A stretch of DNA of 64,000 nucleotides from Polaromonas sp. JS666 (GTDB lineage: Bacteria > Pseudomonadota > Gammaproteobacteria > Burkholderiales > Burkholderiaceae_C), in NCBI RefSeq assembly GCF_000013865.1, contig NC_007950.1:1-64000 (forward strand). The letters run 5' to 3'. Made by a program: the position numbers and the translations under genes. The notes under the pieces are model-generated. The model was not told the origin of the DNA and did no database searches. It saw nothing but the letters and a program-made list of their open reading frames with translations. Positions 46,280 to 55,636 of this stretch are shown piece by piece. How positions within the stretch are numbered: the stretch's first letter is position 1; every line of letters starts with the position of its first letter.

Positions 46280-47077
46280 ATGGATATTGATCTCAAAAAC
46301 AAATCGGTCATCGTCACCGGTGGCGGCTCGAACATCGGCCGTGCCATCGTGCTCGGCTTCGCTGCCGAAGGCGCCCACATCACCATCGGCGACGTGGATG
46401 AGCAGCAGGCACAAAAGACGGCCGAACTCGCTTTGCTCAGCGGCGCAGCGTCGGCGCAGGTTGTCAAGACCGATGTCACCCAGCTCGATCAGGTGCAAGC
46501 CATGTTCAAGGCCGCAGTTGACAAGTTTGGCGGCGTCGATGTACTCGTCAACAACGTCGGCTGGGACCAGTTGATGTTCTTCACACAGACGACCCCCGAT
46601 CTCTGGCAGAAGATCATCGCCATCAACTACGTCGGCGTTCTCAACTGCACCAAAACCGCACTCGATCTGATGATTCCCCGCAACGCGGGCTCCATCGTCT
46701 CGATCAGTTCCGACGCCAGCCGGCAGGGCGAGCCGCGCGAGGCCGTGTACGGCGGCGTCAAGGCCGCCATCAACAGCTTCATGAAAACGATCGCCAAGGA
46801 AAACGGACGTTACGGCATCCGCTGCAACGTGGTCTGCCCCGGCATCACGATCCCGAGCACCACCGACGAAGTGGGCGGAAGCAGCATGTGGGTTGATGCC
46901 GACAGCATGTTCACGCCCGAACAACTGGAAAAAGTCGCCAAGGCGCTGCCGCTGCGCAAGGTCGGGCGGCCGCAGGATATTGCCAATGCCGTCGTCTTCC
47001 TGTCTTCGGCGAAGGTTGCGGGTCATGTCACCGGGCAGGTCCTGTCCGTCTCCGGTGGCTACAGCATGATCGGCTAA
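46280..47077 (+). CDS. SDR, 2-hydroxycyclohexanecarboxyl-CoA dehydrogenase (BadH)-like
   Basis: 265 residues with TGGGSNIGRAIVL, canonical catalytic Tyr/Lys (YGGVK) and several stretches that I associate with BadH: NVGWDQLMFFTQT, SISSDASRQGEPREAVY and the end QVLSVSGGYSMIG. BadH oxidises 2-hydroxycyclohexanecarboxyl-CoA to the 2-keto compound during alicyclic ring degradation. Its own operator upstream and its single-gene unit suggest regulated expression with the other blocks. AAGGAGTAAAT ribosome site at the chosen ATG. Confidence 0.83.
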   Translation: MDIDLKNKSVIVTGGGSNIGRAIVLGFAAEGAHITIGDVDEQQAQKTAELALLSGAASAQVVKTDVTQLDQVQAMFKAAVDKFGGVDVLVNNVGWDQLMFFTQTTPDLWQKIIAINYVGVLNCTKTALDLMIPRNAGSIVSISSDASRQGEPREAVYGGVKAAINSFMKTIAKENGRYGIRCNVVCPGITIPSTTDEVGGSSMWVDADSMFTPEQLEKVAKALPLRKVGRPQDIANAVVFLSSAKVAGHVTGQVLSVSGGYSMIG

Positions 47078-47132
47078 GCGGGTTCACGCCCTGCTGACAC
47101 CGGAACGCGCCTGCTACGATCGGCTTGTTAAA

Positions 47133-47148
47133 CCTAACTAACGACCGA
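47133..47148. promoter_or_regulatory. Possible TetR autoregulatory operator
   Basis: CCTAAC-TAAC-GACCGA, a perfect left arm with a poor right arm, one base before the TetR ATG at 47150. The wider sequence GTTAAACCTAACTAACG contains overlapping half-sites. Binding here would block the regulator's own translation start or promoter. Confidence 0.45.
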
Positions 47149-47149
47149 T

Positions 47150-47782
47150 ATGACAAACAAGCCACGTTCTGAAGCCACCGCCACGATCCCCGAAGCCCCC
47201 GTTACCCGCGAGCGCATCCTGCTCGAAGCTGCGCGACTGTTCAGACACCATGGGTATGCCGCGACCACTTTGCGCGAGGTTGCCGACGCGGCCGGCGTCA
47301 AAGCCGGCAGCATCTATTATCACTTCGCATCAAAAGAAGAGATCCTCGGCGAAGTCCTGGACAAGGGTATCACGATCGTCGCTGACGCCGTTCGCTCCCG
47401 AATCGAAGCGCTTGCGGAAAATGCAAGCTGGCGCGACCGCATCGCCGCCGGCATCGAAGGCCACCTCTGGGGAATGCTCCACCATGGTGACTTCACGTCG
47501 GCCAACATTCGCATCTATGGCCAGATCCCGGCCAGCGCAAAAGATCGCCATCGGGTGATCCGGCGGGCCTACTCGGACTATTGGGATCGTTTGTTCGAAT
47601 CGGCGCTCGCCAGCGGTGAATTGCGCCAGGACACCAACACGGCGATGGTTCGACTCTTCGTGATTGGCGCGTTGAACTGGACGGTGGAGTGGTACAACCC
47701 CCAGCGCGGCTCGTTCCAGGACTTCGTGCGCCAAATCACAGCGATCGTGTTCGATGGAATCCTCATACATGACAAGGCATAA
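47150..47782 (+). CDS. TetR-family transcriptional regulator
   Basis: 210 residues. N-terminal helix-turn-helix TLREVADAAGVKAGSIYYHF at about residues 39-58 preceded by a helix RERILLEAARLFRHHGY; the C-terminal ligand domain is of the FadR/KstR2-like acyl-CoA-sensing type (inference). It is the only TetR protein in the window and is flanked by a copy of the CCTAAC motif, so it is the best candidate for the repressor of the six-site regulon, with a pathway acyl-CoA as inducer. Confidence 0.87.
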   Translation: MTNKPRSEATATIPEAPVTRERILLEAARLFRHHGYAATTLREVADAAGVKAGSIYYHFASKEEILGEVLDKGITIVADAVRSRIEALAENASWRDRIAAGIEGHLWGMLHHGDFTSANIRIYGQIPASAKDRHRVIRRAYSDYWDRLFESALASGELRQDTNTAMVRLFVIGALNWTVEWYNPQRGSFQDFVRQITAIVFDGILIHDKA

Positions 47783-47863
47783 CATGACAAACCATTTCAC
47801 TGCGGCAGTGTCGGCCTCCTCGGCAGGTCGCGCAGACTTTGCAGCCCGAAGCAGGAGCAAAAA

Positions 47864-48373
47864 ATGACGGTTAAAGAAGGCTGGCGCGGCCGGTTCTACG
47901 AAGACTTCGATGTCGGCGACGAGTATCGGCATGCCCTCGGGCGCACCCTGACCCAGCAGGACAATATCTGGTTCACGCTGCTGACGCAAAACACGGCGCC
48001 GCTGCACTTCGACGCCCACTACGCCGCGCAGACGGAGTTCGGCCGCCCGCTCGTCAACTCCTGCCTCACACTGGCTCTCGTGACGGGCCAGACGGTGAGC
48101 GATGTCTCGCAAAACGTCATGGCCAACCTCGGATGGGACGAAGTCCGGCTGCCGCATCCGGTGTTCGAGGGCGACACGATCTATTCCCGCTCCACGGTGC
48201 TGGACAAGCGCGAGTCGCGATCGCGCCCCAACGTCGGCGTCGTCACGGTGCGCACCGAAGGCTACAACCAGGGTGGCGTCATTGTCTGCACGTTCAAGCG
48301 CACGGTGATGGTCTACAAGCGTGACGGCGCACCGCGCACCGCACCGCCGCTGCCAGCCGACAGCGGCCCTTAA
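47864..48373 (+). CDS. MaoC-family hydratase
   Basis: 169 residues. Hotdog hydratase with the dyad segment NTAPLHFDAHYAAQTEFGRP (Asp and His of the hydratase-2 signature) and a second conserved block GDTIYSRSTVLDKRESRSRP, the arrangement of mesaconyl-CoA hydratase-like MaoC proteins. It would hydrate an enoyl-CoA. It is 82 bases after the TetR gene and probably shares its message. Confidence 0.83.
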   Translation: MTVKEGWRGRFYEDFDVGDEYRHALGRTLTQQDNIWFTLLTQNTAPLHFDAHYAAQTEFGRPLVNSCLTLALVTGQTVSDVSQNVMANLGWDEVRLPHPVFEGDTIYSRSTVLDKRESRSRPNVGVVTVRTEGYNQGGVIVCTFKRTVMVYKRDGAPRTAPPLPADSGP

Positions 48374-48428
48374 CCACCTCCTTAGCCAGCTTCGGCCCCA
48401 GGGTCGCCAACTTTTTTACTCTCTTCGC

Positions 48429-50114
48429 ATGATGCCCTCCTCCCTGCTTGAACAATACGGCCCCCGCGAATCCATGGACTACGACGTGGTAGTCGTCGGC
48501 GGCGGCCCCGGCGGCCTGGCCACGGCCATCCGCCTCAAGCAGCTGGCCGCCGAAAAAGGCCAGGATGTGTCCGTCGTGGTGCTGGAAAAAGGCTCCGCCC
48601 CCGGCGCCCACATCCTCTCGGGCGCCGTCATGGACCCGATCGCCCTGAACGAACTTTTCCCCAACTGGAAAGCGATGGGCGCGCCGCTGAACCAGCCCGT
48701 CAGCGGTGACGACGTGCTGTTCCTCACAGAGACCGGCGCCAAACGCACGCCCGACTTCCTGGTGCCCGACTGCTTCCACAACGAGGGCAACTACGTCATC
48801 AGCCTCGGGGCCCTGACCCAATGGCTGGGCGCGCAGGCCGAAACGCTGGGCGTGGAAATTTTCCCCGGCTTCACCGCTGCCGAGGTGCTGTATAACGACA
48901 ACGGTTCAGTCAAAGGTGTCGCCACCGGCAACCTTGGCATTGGCAAGGACGGCCAGCCGCATGAGGGCTTTCAGCTCGGCATGGAACTGCACGCCAAGTA
49001 CACCATTTTTTCCGAAGGCGCGCGCGGCCATCTCGGCAAGCAACTCATCGCCAGATACAAGCTCGACGCGGGCCGCGACCCGCAAAGCCATGCCCTGGGC
49101 ATCAAGGAGCTGTGGGAGATCGACCCGGCCCGCGCCCAGCCTGGCCGGGTGCTGCACACGGCCGGCTGGCCGATGGACAGCCAAACCTATGGCGGCGGCT
49201 TTCTCTACCACCTCGAAGGCAACCTGGTCACGCTCGGCTTTGTCACCGGGCTCGACTACAAGAATCCCTGGCTCAGTCCCTTTGAGGAAATGCAGCGCTG
49301 GAAGACCCACCCGGCCATCCGCGCCCACATCGAAGGCGGCAAGCGCATCAGTTACGGCGCGCGCGCCATCACCGCCGGCGGCCTGCTCAGCCTGCCCAAG
49401 ACCGTGTTCCCGGGCGGCGCGTTGATCGGCTGCGATGCCGGCTACCTGAACGCCGCACGCATCAAGGGCAGCCACGCCGCCATCAAGAGCGGCATGCTGG
49501 CCGCCGAGGCCGCATTCGACGCCCTCGCCGCCGGTCGCAGCGGTGACGAACTCAGCGCCTACCCCACAGCGTTCGAAAACAGCTGGCTGCATACCGAACT
49601 CGACCAGTCGCGCAACTTCAAGCAATGGTTCAAAAAAGGCAGCCTGGTCGGCGCCCTGATGACCGGCATCGAGCAGTGGCTGCTGCCCAGGCTCGGCATC
49701 AAGCGTCCGCCCTGGACGATTCACCGCACCCAGGCCGACCACGCCTGCCTGCGCCCGGCCGCCGAGATGCCGCAGATCAGCTACCCCAAGCCCGACGGCA
49801 AGCTCACCTTCGACCGCCTCTCCAGCGTCTTCATCAGCAACACCAACCACGAAGAAAACCAGCCCGCGCACCTGACACTCAAAGACGCCAGCGTGCCGGT
49901 GCGGATCAACCTGGCGAACTACGCCGGCCCCGAGAGCCGCTACTGCCCGGCCGGCGTGTACGAGTTTGTGAAGAACGACGATGACTCGGACCGGCTGCAG
50001 ATCAACGCCCAGAACTGCGTGCACTGCAAGACCTGCGACATCAAGGACCCGACGCAAAACATCGTCTGGGTCACACCCGAAGGCGGCGGCGGGCCGAACT
50101 ACGCGGGCATGTAG
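48429..50114 (+). CDS. Electron transfer flavoprotein:ubiquinone oxidoreductase
   Basis: 561 residues from ATG 48429 (or 48432). FAD-binding VVVVGGGPGGLATAIRL, the ETF-QO middle region (GAHILSGAVMDP, GYLNAARIKGSHAAIKSG) and the C-terminal 4Fe-4S site CVHCKTCDIKDPTQNI with the preceding SRYCPAGVYE. It takes electrons from ETF, reduced by the many acyl-CoA dehydrogenases here, into the quinone pool at the membrane. No ETF alpha/beta genes are in the window, so it relies on the host copy. Confidence 0.92.
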   Translation: MMPSSLLEQYGPRESMDYDVVVVGGGPGGLATAIRLKQLAAEKGQDVSVVVLEKGSAPGAHILSGAVMDPIALNELFPNWKAMGAPLNQPVSGDDVLFLTETGAKRTPDFLVPDCFHNEGNYVISLGALTQWLGAQAETLGVEIFPGFTAAEVLYNDNGSVKGVATGNLGIGKDGQPHEGFQLGMELHAKYTIFSEGARGHLGKQLIARYKLDAGRDPQSHALGIKELWEIDPARAQPGRVLHTAGWPMDSQTYGGGFLYHLEGNLVTLGFVTGLDYKNPWLSPFEEMQRWKTHPAIRAHIEGGKRISYGARAITAGGLLSLPKTVFPGGALIGCDAGYLNAARIKGSHAAIKSGMLAAEAAFDALAAGRSGDELSAYPTAFENSWLHTELDQSRNFKQWFKKGSLVGALMTGIEQWLLPRLGIKRPPWTIHRTQADHACLRPAAEMPQISYPKPDGKLTFDRLSSVFISNTNHEENQPAHLTLKDASVPVRINLANYAGPESRYCPAGVYEFVKNDDDSDRLQINAQNCVHCKTCDIKDPTQNIVWVTPEGGGGPNYAGM

Positions 50115-50264
50115 CCGGATCCTGCCCGTGTTTCAAAAGGTTCTGATCCTTCACGGCGGCAATATTTGTGCTGGCACCCGCCAAAGCCGGGACGCTGGCG
50201 TCTTGGCATCCGCATCCCGGATCACCGACCCGAACTGCGAAATTCTCGTTTCTAAAGGGCCAAC

Positions 50265-51128
50265 ATGACAGCAGACTCTACCTTCGGCTTCGACGACGAA
50301 GCCCTCGCCAACCAAGCCACGGTTTACCAGCCGGGTCTATTCAAGGACAAGGTCGTGATGGTCTCTGGCGCCGGCAGCGGCATCGGCAAGGGCATCGCCT
50401 TCCTGTATGCGCGCCTGGGCGCCAGGCTGGTTATCTGCGGACGTGACGCCGCCAAGCTGGCGTCTTGCGCTCAGTGGCTGCGCAAACTGGGCAGTCCGGA
50501 CGTGCTGGTGCAGCCCATGACCATCCGCGAGCCCGAGCAGGTGGCGCAGTTGATGGACGCGGCGTGGCAACACTTCGGGCGCGTCGACGTGCTGGTCAAC
50601 AATGCCGGCGGACAGTACCCTCAGCGGGCGCTGGACTTCACGGTCAAAGGCTGGAAGGCCGTGATCGACACCAACCTCAACGGCACCTGGTACATGATGC
50701 ACGCCATCGCCCGTCGCTGGAAAGACACGGGCGCAGCGGGCAACATCGTCAACATCGTGGCCGTCACCCAGCGCGGCATGCCGGGCGTGGCGCACACTTG
50801 CGCCGCGCGCGCGGCGGTCACCTATCTGTCCAAGACCGTCGCGGTCGAATGGGCCGAGTACGGCATTCGCATCAACTGCATCGCCCCCGGCGTCATCGAG
50901 AGCACGGGTTTTCGCCAGTACTCGGACGAGGCGGTCAAGGCCTTCTCGGTCGCCAACCCGATGAAGCACGTGGGTGACGTGCAGGACATTGCCGAAGCGG
51001 CGGTCTACCTGAGCGCGCCCAGCGGCAAATTCATCACCGGCGAGCTGCTCACGGTGGACGGTGGCGGCGTACTCTGGGGCGAAGCCTGGACCATTCCAAA
51101 ACCTGATTACTTCAAGGTGACCCCATGA
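50265..51128 (+). CDS. SDR oxidoreductase, PECR-like, first of a tandem pair
   Basis: 287 residues. Rossmann motif SGAGSGIGKGIAF, NNAGGQYPQ and an N-terminal lead (VYQPGLFKDKVV). The active-site Tyr/Lys pair is replaced by TCAAR (HTCAARAAV), so it belongs to the same group as the SDR at 9506. Probable enoyl- or dienoyl-CoA reductase. Its stop overlaps the start of the next SDR (ATGA), and the two are close paralogs from a tandem duplication. Confidence 0.82.
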   Translation: MTADSTFGFDDEALANQATVYQPGLFKDKVVMVSGAGSGIGKGIAFLYARLGARLVICGRDAAKLASCAQWLRKLGSPDVLVQPMTIREPEQVAQLMDAAWQHFGRVDVLVNNAGGQYPQRALDFTVKGWKAVIDTNLNGTWYMMHAIARRWKDTGAAGNIVNIVAVTQRGMPGVAHTCAARAAVTYLSKTVAVEWAEYGIRINCIAPGVIESTGFRQYSDEAVKAFSVANPMKHVGDVQDIAEAAVYLSAPSGKFITGELLTVDGGGVLWGEAWTIPKPDYFKVTP

Positions 51129-52003
51129 CTGCGGCGCACGCGCAACACCCCAAATTCGGCCCCGGCGACGAAGCGCTGGCCGCGCTCCCGACGGTCTACC
51201 GCGACGACCTGTTCGCCGGCAAGGTGGTGCTGGTGTCGGGCGCCGGCAGCGGCATCGGCAAGGCGATTGCCTTTTTGTTCGCCCGGCTGGGCGCCACGCT
51301 GGCCATCTGCGGGCGCAAGGCCGACAAGCTGGAAGACTGCGCCGAAAAACTGCGCGCGCTGTCGGATCGCGAGGTGTTCATCTACCCGATGACCATCCGC
51401 GAGCCCGAGCAGGTGGACGCCATGCTCAGCGCCGTGTGGGAAAGTTTCGGCGGCGTGGACGTGCTGGTCAACAACGCCGGTGGCCAGTTCGCCGCCCACG
51501 CAATGGACTTCACCGACAAGGGCTGGAACGCGGTGATCGACACCAACCTCAACGGCAGCTGGTACATGATGCAAGGCGCGGCCAGGCGCTGGGTGGAACA
51601 GGGCCGTCCCGGCAACATCGTCAACATCACCGCCGCCATCGAACGCGGCCTGACCGGCATGGCACATACCACCGCCTCGCGTGCGGGCGTGATTGCACTG
51701 TCGCGCACGCTGGCCGTCGAATGGGCCGAGCACAACATCCGCGTCAACTGCATCGGCGCCGGCGCCATCGAGAGCAACGGCTTCAACAACTACCGCGAAG
51801 AAAACGTCTCGACCTTCTACCAGTGCAACCCGATGAAGCGTCCCGGTGACGTGCAGGACATCGCCGAGGCAGTGGTCTACCTCGCAGCCCCTTCGGGCAA
51901 GTTCATCACCGGCGAGTTGCTCAACATCGAGGGTGGCATGCTGCTGTGGGGCGAGTTTTGGCCGGCCGGTAAACCCGACTACTTCAAGGTCGATCCGTCA
52001 TGA
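51125..52003 (+). CDS. SDR oxidoreductase, PECR-like, second of a tandem pair
   Basis: 292 residues with SGAGSGIGKAIAF, NNAGGQFAAHAMDF and TTASR in place of YxxxK (HTTASRAGV). It keeps the same N-terminal lead (VYRDDLFAGKVV) and C-terminal TGELLNIEGGMLLWG as its neighbour. It may act with it as a heteromer or handle a different stereoisomer. The stop overlaps the thioesterase start (ATGA). Confidence 0.82.
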   Translation: MTAAHAQHPKFGPGDEALAALPTVYRDDLFAGKVVLVSGAGSGIGKAIAFLFARLGATLAICGRKADKLEDCAEKLRALSDREVFIYPMTIREPEQVDAMLSAVWESFGGVDVLVNNAGGQFAAHAMDFTDKGWNAVIDTNLNGSWYMMQGAARRWVEQGRPGNIVNITAAIERGLTGMAHTTASRAGVIALSRTLAVEWAEHNIRVNCIGAGAIESNGFNNYREENVSTFYQCNPMKRPGDVQDIAEAVVYLAAPSGKFITGELLNIEGGMLLWGEFWPAGKPDYFKVDPS

Positions 52004-52443
52004 ACGCGCCGGAACCGGCTCCATCGGCCAGCTATTTCCACCGGCCGTTTCAGCAACTGGTGGGGTACGACATCCTGCACAACGAACGCGGCCTGTATTT
52101 CCGGCTGCCGATCCGGCGTGACCACCTCAACCCCCACGGCGTGCTGCACGGCGGTGTGCCCCTGACCCTGCTCGACGCAGTTGGCGGCAGGACGCTGATC
52201 GACCGACGGATTCCGGGCAGCGATCAGCGCATCCTGTCATCCGTCACCGTCACGCTCACCGTGGATTTCATGCGTGCGATCGGCAGCGGCGTCCTGTTTG
52301 CATCGGCCACGCCCGACCACATCGGCAAGACGCTGGCCTACGTATCGATGAAGGTGACGCTCGACGACCTGGATGGCGACATCGTGTCGCACGGCATCGG
52401 CACCTACCGCATCTACACCAAGTCGCTGGTCAAGCACGTGTGA
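52000..52443 (+). CDS. PaaI-type hotdog thioesterase
   Basis: 147 residues with the PaaI signature PHGVLHGGVPLTLLDAVGG, strand VTLTVDFMRAIGSG and a late GIGTYRIYTKS strand. It is the third thioesterase of the window, coupled to the SDR pair. Probably hydrolyses an acyl-CoA intermediate to release CoA. Confidence 0.87.
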   Translation: MNAPEPAPSASYFHRPFQQLVGYDILHNERGLYFRLPIRRDHLNPHGVLHGGVPLTLLDAVGGRTLIDRRIPGSDQRILSSVTVTLTVDFMRAIGSGVLFASATPDHIGKTLAYVSMKVTLDDLDGDIVSHGIGTYRIYTKSLVKHV

Positions 52444-52467
52444 TGCGCTCCCGCTCCTGACCATAGC

Positions 52468-52532
52468 GCACGCGGCCAGACTTCGATCCGCGTGCCGACA
52501 CTGAACAGCCAGGACGGGCCCGGCCGTTCAGT
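52468..52532. terminator. Convergent terminator region (two hairpins)
   Basis: GCACGCGG / CCGCGTGC (52468-52475 and 52488-52495) and ACTGAAC / GTTCAGT (52500-52506 and 52526-52532) lie between the plus-strand thioesterase gene (ends 52443) and the minus-strand ferredoxin gene (ends 52538). Two hairpins in a convergent gap are what one expects of a bidirectional stop. Confidence 0.5.
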
Positions 52533-52537
52533 ATTGC

Positions 52538-52858
52538 TCAGTGCTGGCCGAGCGGCGTGCGCACCACAATGCCGTCAAGCGCGGGGCTGAGCTTGATCTG
52601 ACAACCCAGGCGCGAGCTTTCGTTGCGGCCCTCGGCAAACTCAAGCATCGACTTTTCCATCGCCTCCATCGGCGGCAACTTGTCCAGCCAGGCGGCGTCG
52701 ATGTGCACATGGCAGGTGGCGCAGGCGCAGGCGCCACCGCAGTCGCCATCGATGCCCGGCACCAGGTTGTTGACGGCGGCCTCCATCACCGACAGGCCGT
52801 CGTCGACGTCCACGTTGCGGACCGTACCATTGTGTTCAATAAAAGTAACTTTTGTCAT
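52538..52858 (-). CDS. [2Fe-2S] ferredoxin of the CYP153 system
   Basis: 106 residues, adrenodoxin/putidaredoxin type. Cluster ligands C40, C46, C49 and C86 (in [11 protein letters not shown] and LGCQIK). It carries electrons from the reductase to the P450. ATG 52858 is the conserved start; the upstream open frame is not part of the protein. Third gene of the P450-reductase-ferredoxin unit, about 90 bases after the reductase stop. Confidence 0.92.
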   Translation of the reverse strand: MTKVTFIEHNGTVRNVDVDDGLSVMEAAVNNLVPGIDGDCGGACACATCHVHIDAAWLDKLPPMEAMEKSMLEFAEGRNESSRLGCQIKLSPALDGIVVRTPLGQH

Positions 52859-52947
52859 GTTGATTTTCCAAAATGGGGCGCGCCTTGGCAGCGCCCTTGT
52901 GAATTGATAGTTCGATAAAATTAAATCCATGGCCCGGCACAGCGACA

Positions 52948-54165
52948 TCAGCCGGCCAGGTCCTTCGCTGCGATACGCTCGTCGGCGAGCCGCTCGGGCG
53001 CGATGACGGTGCGGTTCGCAATCAGCGCTTTGGCCACCATGAACTCGACCGGGCGGTTGACCGCATCGACGGCAAGCAATCGCCCGTCGCGCAGGTAGAA
53101 CGCCGCAAACGAACGGTTGTCGGTACTGCCCCGCATCACGACCTGGTCATAGCCGCGGTTGAGTCCCGCGGTTTGTAACTTGAGGTCGTACTGATCGGAC
53201 CAGAACCACGGCACCTGCCGATACGGCCTGGCCTTGCCACACATGGCCGCCGCCGCCGTCTTGCCCTGCTCAATGGCGTTGTGCACCGATTCGAGACGCA
53301 GCCGACTGTCGTAGATCGCGTTCGGATGCTGCGTGCAGTCGCCAGCCGCGAAAATGCCGGGCACAGAGGTCCGGCATTCCTCGTCGACGACGATGCCGTT
53401 GTCGCAGACCAGACCCGCGGCCTGCGCCAACTCGACGTTCGGCAGCAGACCGATGCCGGCAATGACCAGGTCGGCGTCAATGCGTTCGCCATCGCCGGTC
53501 ACGACCCGCGCCAGCGAAGCATCGCCCTCGATGCCGGAGACCGTCGTCGCGCAGCGGATCGTCACGCCCGCCTGCCGGTGCACGCTTTCGAAGAAGCGCG
53601 CCACGGCCGGACAAGTGACACGCGCCAGCACCGTCGGCGCCGCTTCCAGCACGGTCACCGCGAGCCCCAGTTTGGCGGCCACGGCGGCGATCTCGAGTCC
53701 GACGTAGCCGCCGCCGATCAGCACCAGCCGGGCCCCGGGACGCAGAGCGGCACGAATGCCGTCAACATCAGCCACGGTGCGCAGATAGTGCAGGCGCGGA
53801 TGGTCGGCACCCGGGCAGTCAAGCCGACGGGCACGCCCGCCAGTCGCCAGCAGCAGATGATCAAACGCCAGTTCGCGGCCATCGTCCAGCCTCACCTGCC
53901 GCCGGGCGGCATCAAGTTCGGTGACGGCCACCCCGAGCAGCGTGTCCACACGCGCCTGCTCGTAGAATGCCGGCGGCTTCAGGAACAATCGCTCCAGCGG
54001 CAAGGTGCCCGCCAAAAATGCCTTCGACAGCGGCGGGCGCTGATACGGCAACACCGGCTCGGCGCCGACCAGCACGATGCGCCCGTCGAATCCCTCTTGC
54101 CGCAGGCTCGCAACCGCCTGGCCGGCCGCCTGACCGGCGCCGGCAATAATCACAGTTTCGCTCAC
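52948..54165 (-). CDS. Ferredoxin reductase of the CYP153 system
   Basis: 405 residues from GTG 54165. FAD motif [17 protein letters not shown] motif [14 protein letters not shown] and a second FAD motif [13 protein letters not shown], followed by the C-terminal domain with [18 protein letters not shown]-dependent, reduces the adjacent ferredoxin. The start is 13 bases after the P450 stop. A fragment of a related reductase exists at 2081-2276. Confidence 0.92.
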   Translation of the reverse strand: MSETVIIAGAGQAAGQAVASLRQEGFDGRIVLVGAEPVLPYQRPPLSKAFLAGTLPLERLFLKPPAFYEQARVDTLLGVAVTELDAARRQVRLDDGRELAFDHLLLATGGRARRLDCPGADHPRLHYLRTVADVDGIRAALRPGARLVLIGGGYVGLEIAAVAAKLGLAVTVLEAAPTVLARVTCPAVARFFESVHRQAGVTIRCATTVSGIEGDASLARVVTGDGERIDADLVIAGIGLLPNVELAQAAGLVCDNGIVVDEECRTSVPGIFAAGDCTQHPNAIYDSRLRLESVHNAIEQGKTAAAAMCGKARPYRQVPWFWSDQYDLKLQTAGLNRGYDQVVMRGSTDNRSFAAFYLRDGRLLAVDAVNRPVEFMVAKALIANRTVIAPERLADERIAAKDLAG

Positions 54166-54178
54166 GATCAGCGCGGCT

Positions 54179-55435
54179 TCAAGCGTTGATGCGGACGGGC
54201 AGCGACTCATAGCCCTTCACAAAGGGCGACAGCACGCGCTCGGGCGCGCCAACGACCTCGATCTGACCTGGATTGGGCCAGCGCTTGAGCAACTCCTCCC
54301 AAACGATGCGCAGCTGCAACTCGGCGAGACGGTTGCCCACGCAGCGGTGAATGCCGAAACCGAACGAGAGGTGATGGCGCGGCTTGGCGCGATCAATGAT
54401 GAACGCGTCCGGATTTTCAATCGCTTCGGGATCACGGTTGCCGGAGACATACCACATGATGACCTTGTCACCCTTGCGAATGGACTTGCCGCCGAGCTCG
54501 GTGTCCTGCAGCGCGGTACGCCGCATGTGCGCCAGCGGTGTCTGCCAACGAACGATCTCCGGCACCATGGAGGCGATCAGCGCCGGGTTGGCGCACAGCT
54601 TGCGGTATTCGTCCGGATTTTCGTTGAGCGCCAGCACGCCGCCGGTCATCGAGTTGCGGGTCGTGTCATTGCCGCCGACGATCAGCAAAATGAGGTTGCC
54701 CAGAAACTCTTCCGGCGTCATGTTGCGCATGGACTCGGTGTGCGCCATCATCGATATCAGATCATTGCCCGGTGGCACATTGACGCGCTCGTTCCACAGC
54801 CGGGTCATGTATTGCACGCACCCCTTGAGCTCCTCCATGCGCTGCTCTTCCGAATCAATAATGCCCGTGCCGACCAGCGCCGTCGCGACATCCGACCAGC
54901 GCGTCAGCTTGGCACGGTCTTCCCAAGGGAAATCAAACAGCGTCGCCAGCATCTGCGTCGTCAGGTTGATCGAAACGAGCTTGACCCAGTCAAAGGTCTC
55001 GTTGATCGGCAGGCCATCCAGCGCACGACCGGTACGCTCGCGGATCAGACCTTCGAGCTTGGCGAGGTTCTCCGGCGCCACGATCGGACTGACCGCCATG
55101 CGCTGCACGTCGTGCTTGGGCGGATCCATCGCAATGAACATCGGCAGGGTTACCGCCGCATTGGACTCCATGATGGTGATATTGCCCTCGGATGAAAATA
55201 TCTCCGGATGGGTCTCCACCTGCATGATGTCCTTGAACTTGGTCACCGACCAGTACGGACCAAACAAGCTGTCCTTACAGTAATGCACGGGGTCTTCGCG
55301 GCGCAGACGCTCAAAATAACCCCACATCGTATTGTCGCGAAACAGCTCCGGATTGCTTACATCAATGTCCTCAAGCGGGATCGCGTATGCCCTGCTTTGG
55401 TCGTTTTGGTTGTTTACCACAATCGCTTCACTCAT
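54179..55435 (-). CDS. Cytochrome P450 of the CYP153A family (terminal hydroxylase)
   Basis: 418 residues. Heme cysteine C365 in [16 protein letters not shown], oxygen-activation motif GGNDTTRNS on the I-helix and ExxR in EIVRW. Many stretches, such as [17 protein letters not shown] and [15 protein letters not shown], are characteristic of CYP153A enzymes, which hydroxylate terminal methyls of medium-chain alkanes, alkyl-cycloalkanes and limonene-type terpenes. AAGGAGAC site before ATG 55435. The complete electron chain lies directly downstream. It is the probable entry step of the pathway. Confidence 0.93.
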   Translation of the reverse strand: MSEAIVVNNQNDQSRAYAIPLEDIDVSNPELFRDNTMWGYFERLRREDPVHYCKDSLFGPYWSVTKFKDIMQVETHPEIFSSEGNITIMESNAAVTLPMFIAMDPPKHDVQRMAVSPIVAPENLAKLEGLIRERTGRALDGLPINETFDWVKLVSINLTTQMLATLFDFPWEDRAKLTRWSDVATALVGTGIIDSEEQRMEELKGCVQYMTRLWNERVNVPPGNDLISMMAHTESMRNMTPEEFLGNLILLIVGGNDTTRNSMTGGVLALNENPDEYRKLCANPALIASMVPEIVRWQTPLAHMRRTALQDTELGGKSIRKGDKVIMWYVSGNRDPEAIENPDAFIIDRAKPRHHLSFGFGIHRCVGNRLAELQLRIVWEELLKRWPNPGQIEVVGAPERVLSPFVKGYESLPVRINA

Positions 55436-55557
55436 ACAGTGTCTCCTTAATTAATAAAACCGTGACCGCACGGAAAAACCACCGTCGCGGGCCGACCTTG
55501 CGTACATTCATCCATTGAATGCCAGCCCGAGATTAGTGTTATCTGCGATGGATGTCA

Positions 55558-55573
55558 CCTATCTAAAGATAGG
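55558..55573. promoter_or_regulatory. TetR-type operator upstream of CYP153 (variant)
   Basis: CCTATC-TAAA-GATAGG, a perfect palindrome that differs from the CCTAAC-N4-GTTAGG consensus by one symmetric base pair. It lies about 120 bases upstream of the P450 ATG. Confidence 0.55.
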
Positions 55574-55594
55574 GGAAACGGGCGGCAGGACAAA

Positions 55595-55636
55595 CGCCCG
55601 ATGGGCACAAGCATCAATGCATGTGCCCATCGGGCG
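55595..55636 (-). terminator. Long hairpin upstream of the CYP153 operon
   Basis: Perfect 15-bp stem (CGCCCGATGGGCACA and its complement, 55595-55609 / 55622-55636) with a 12-base loop that can pair further (GCAT/ATGC). On the minus strand it is followed by TTTGT. It probably ends transcripts coming from the PQQ dehydrogenase gene and insulates the P450 promoter. Confidence 0.55.
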
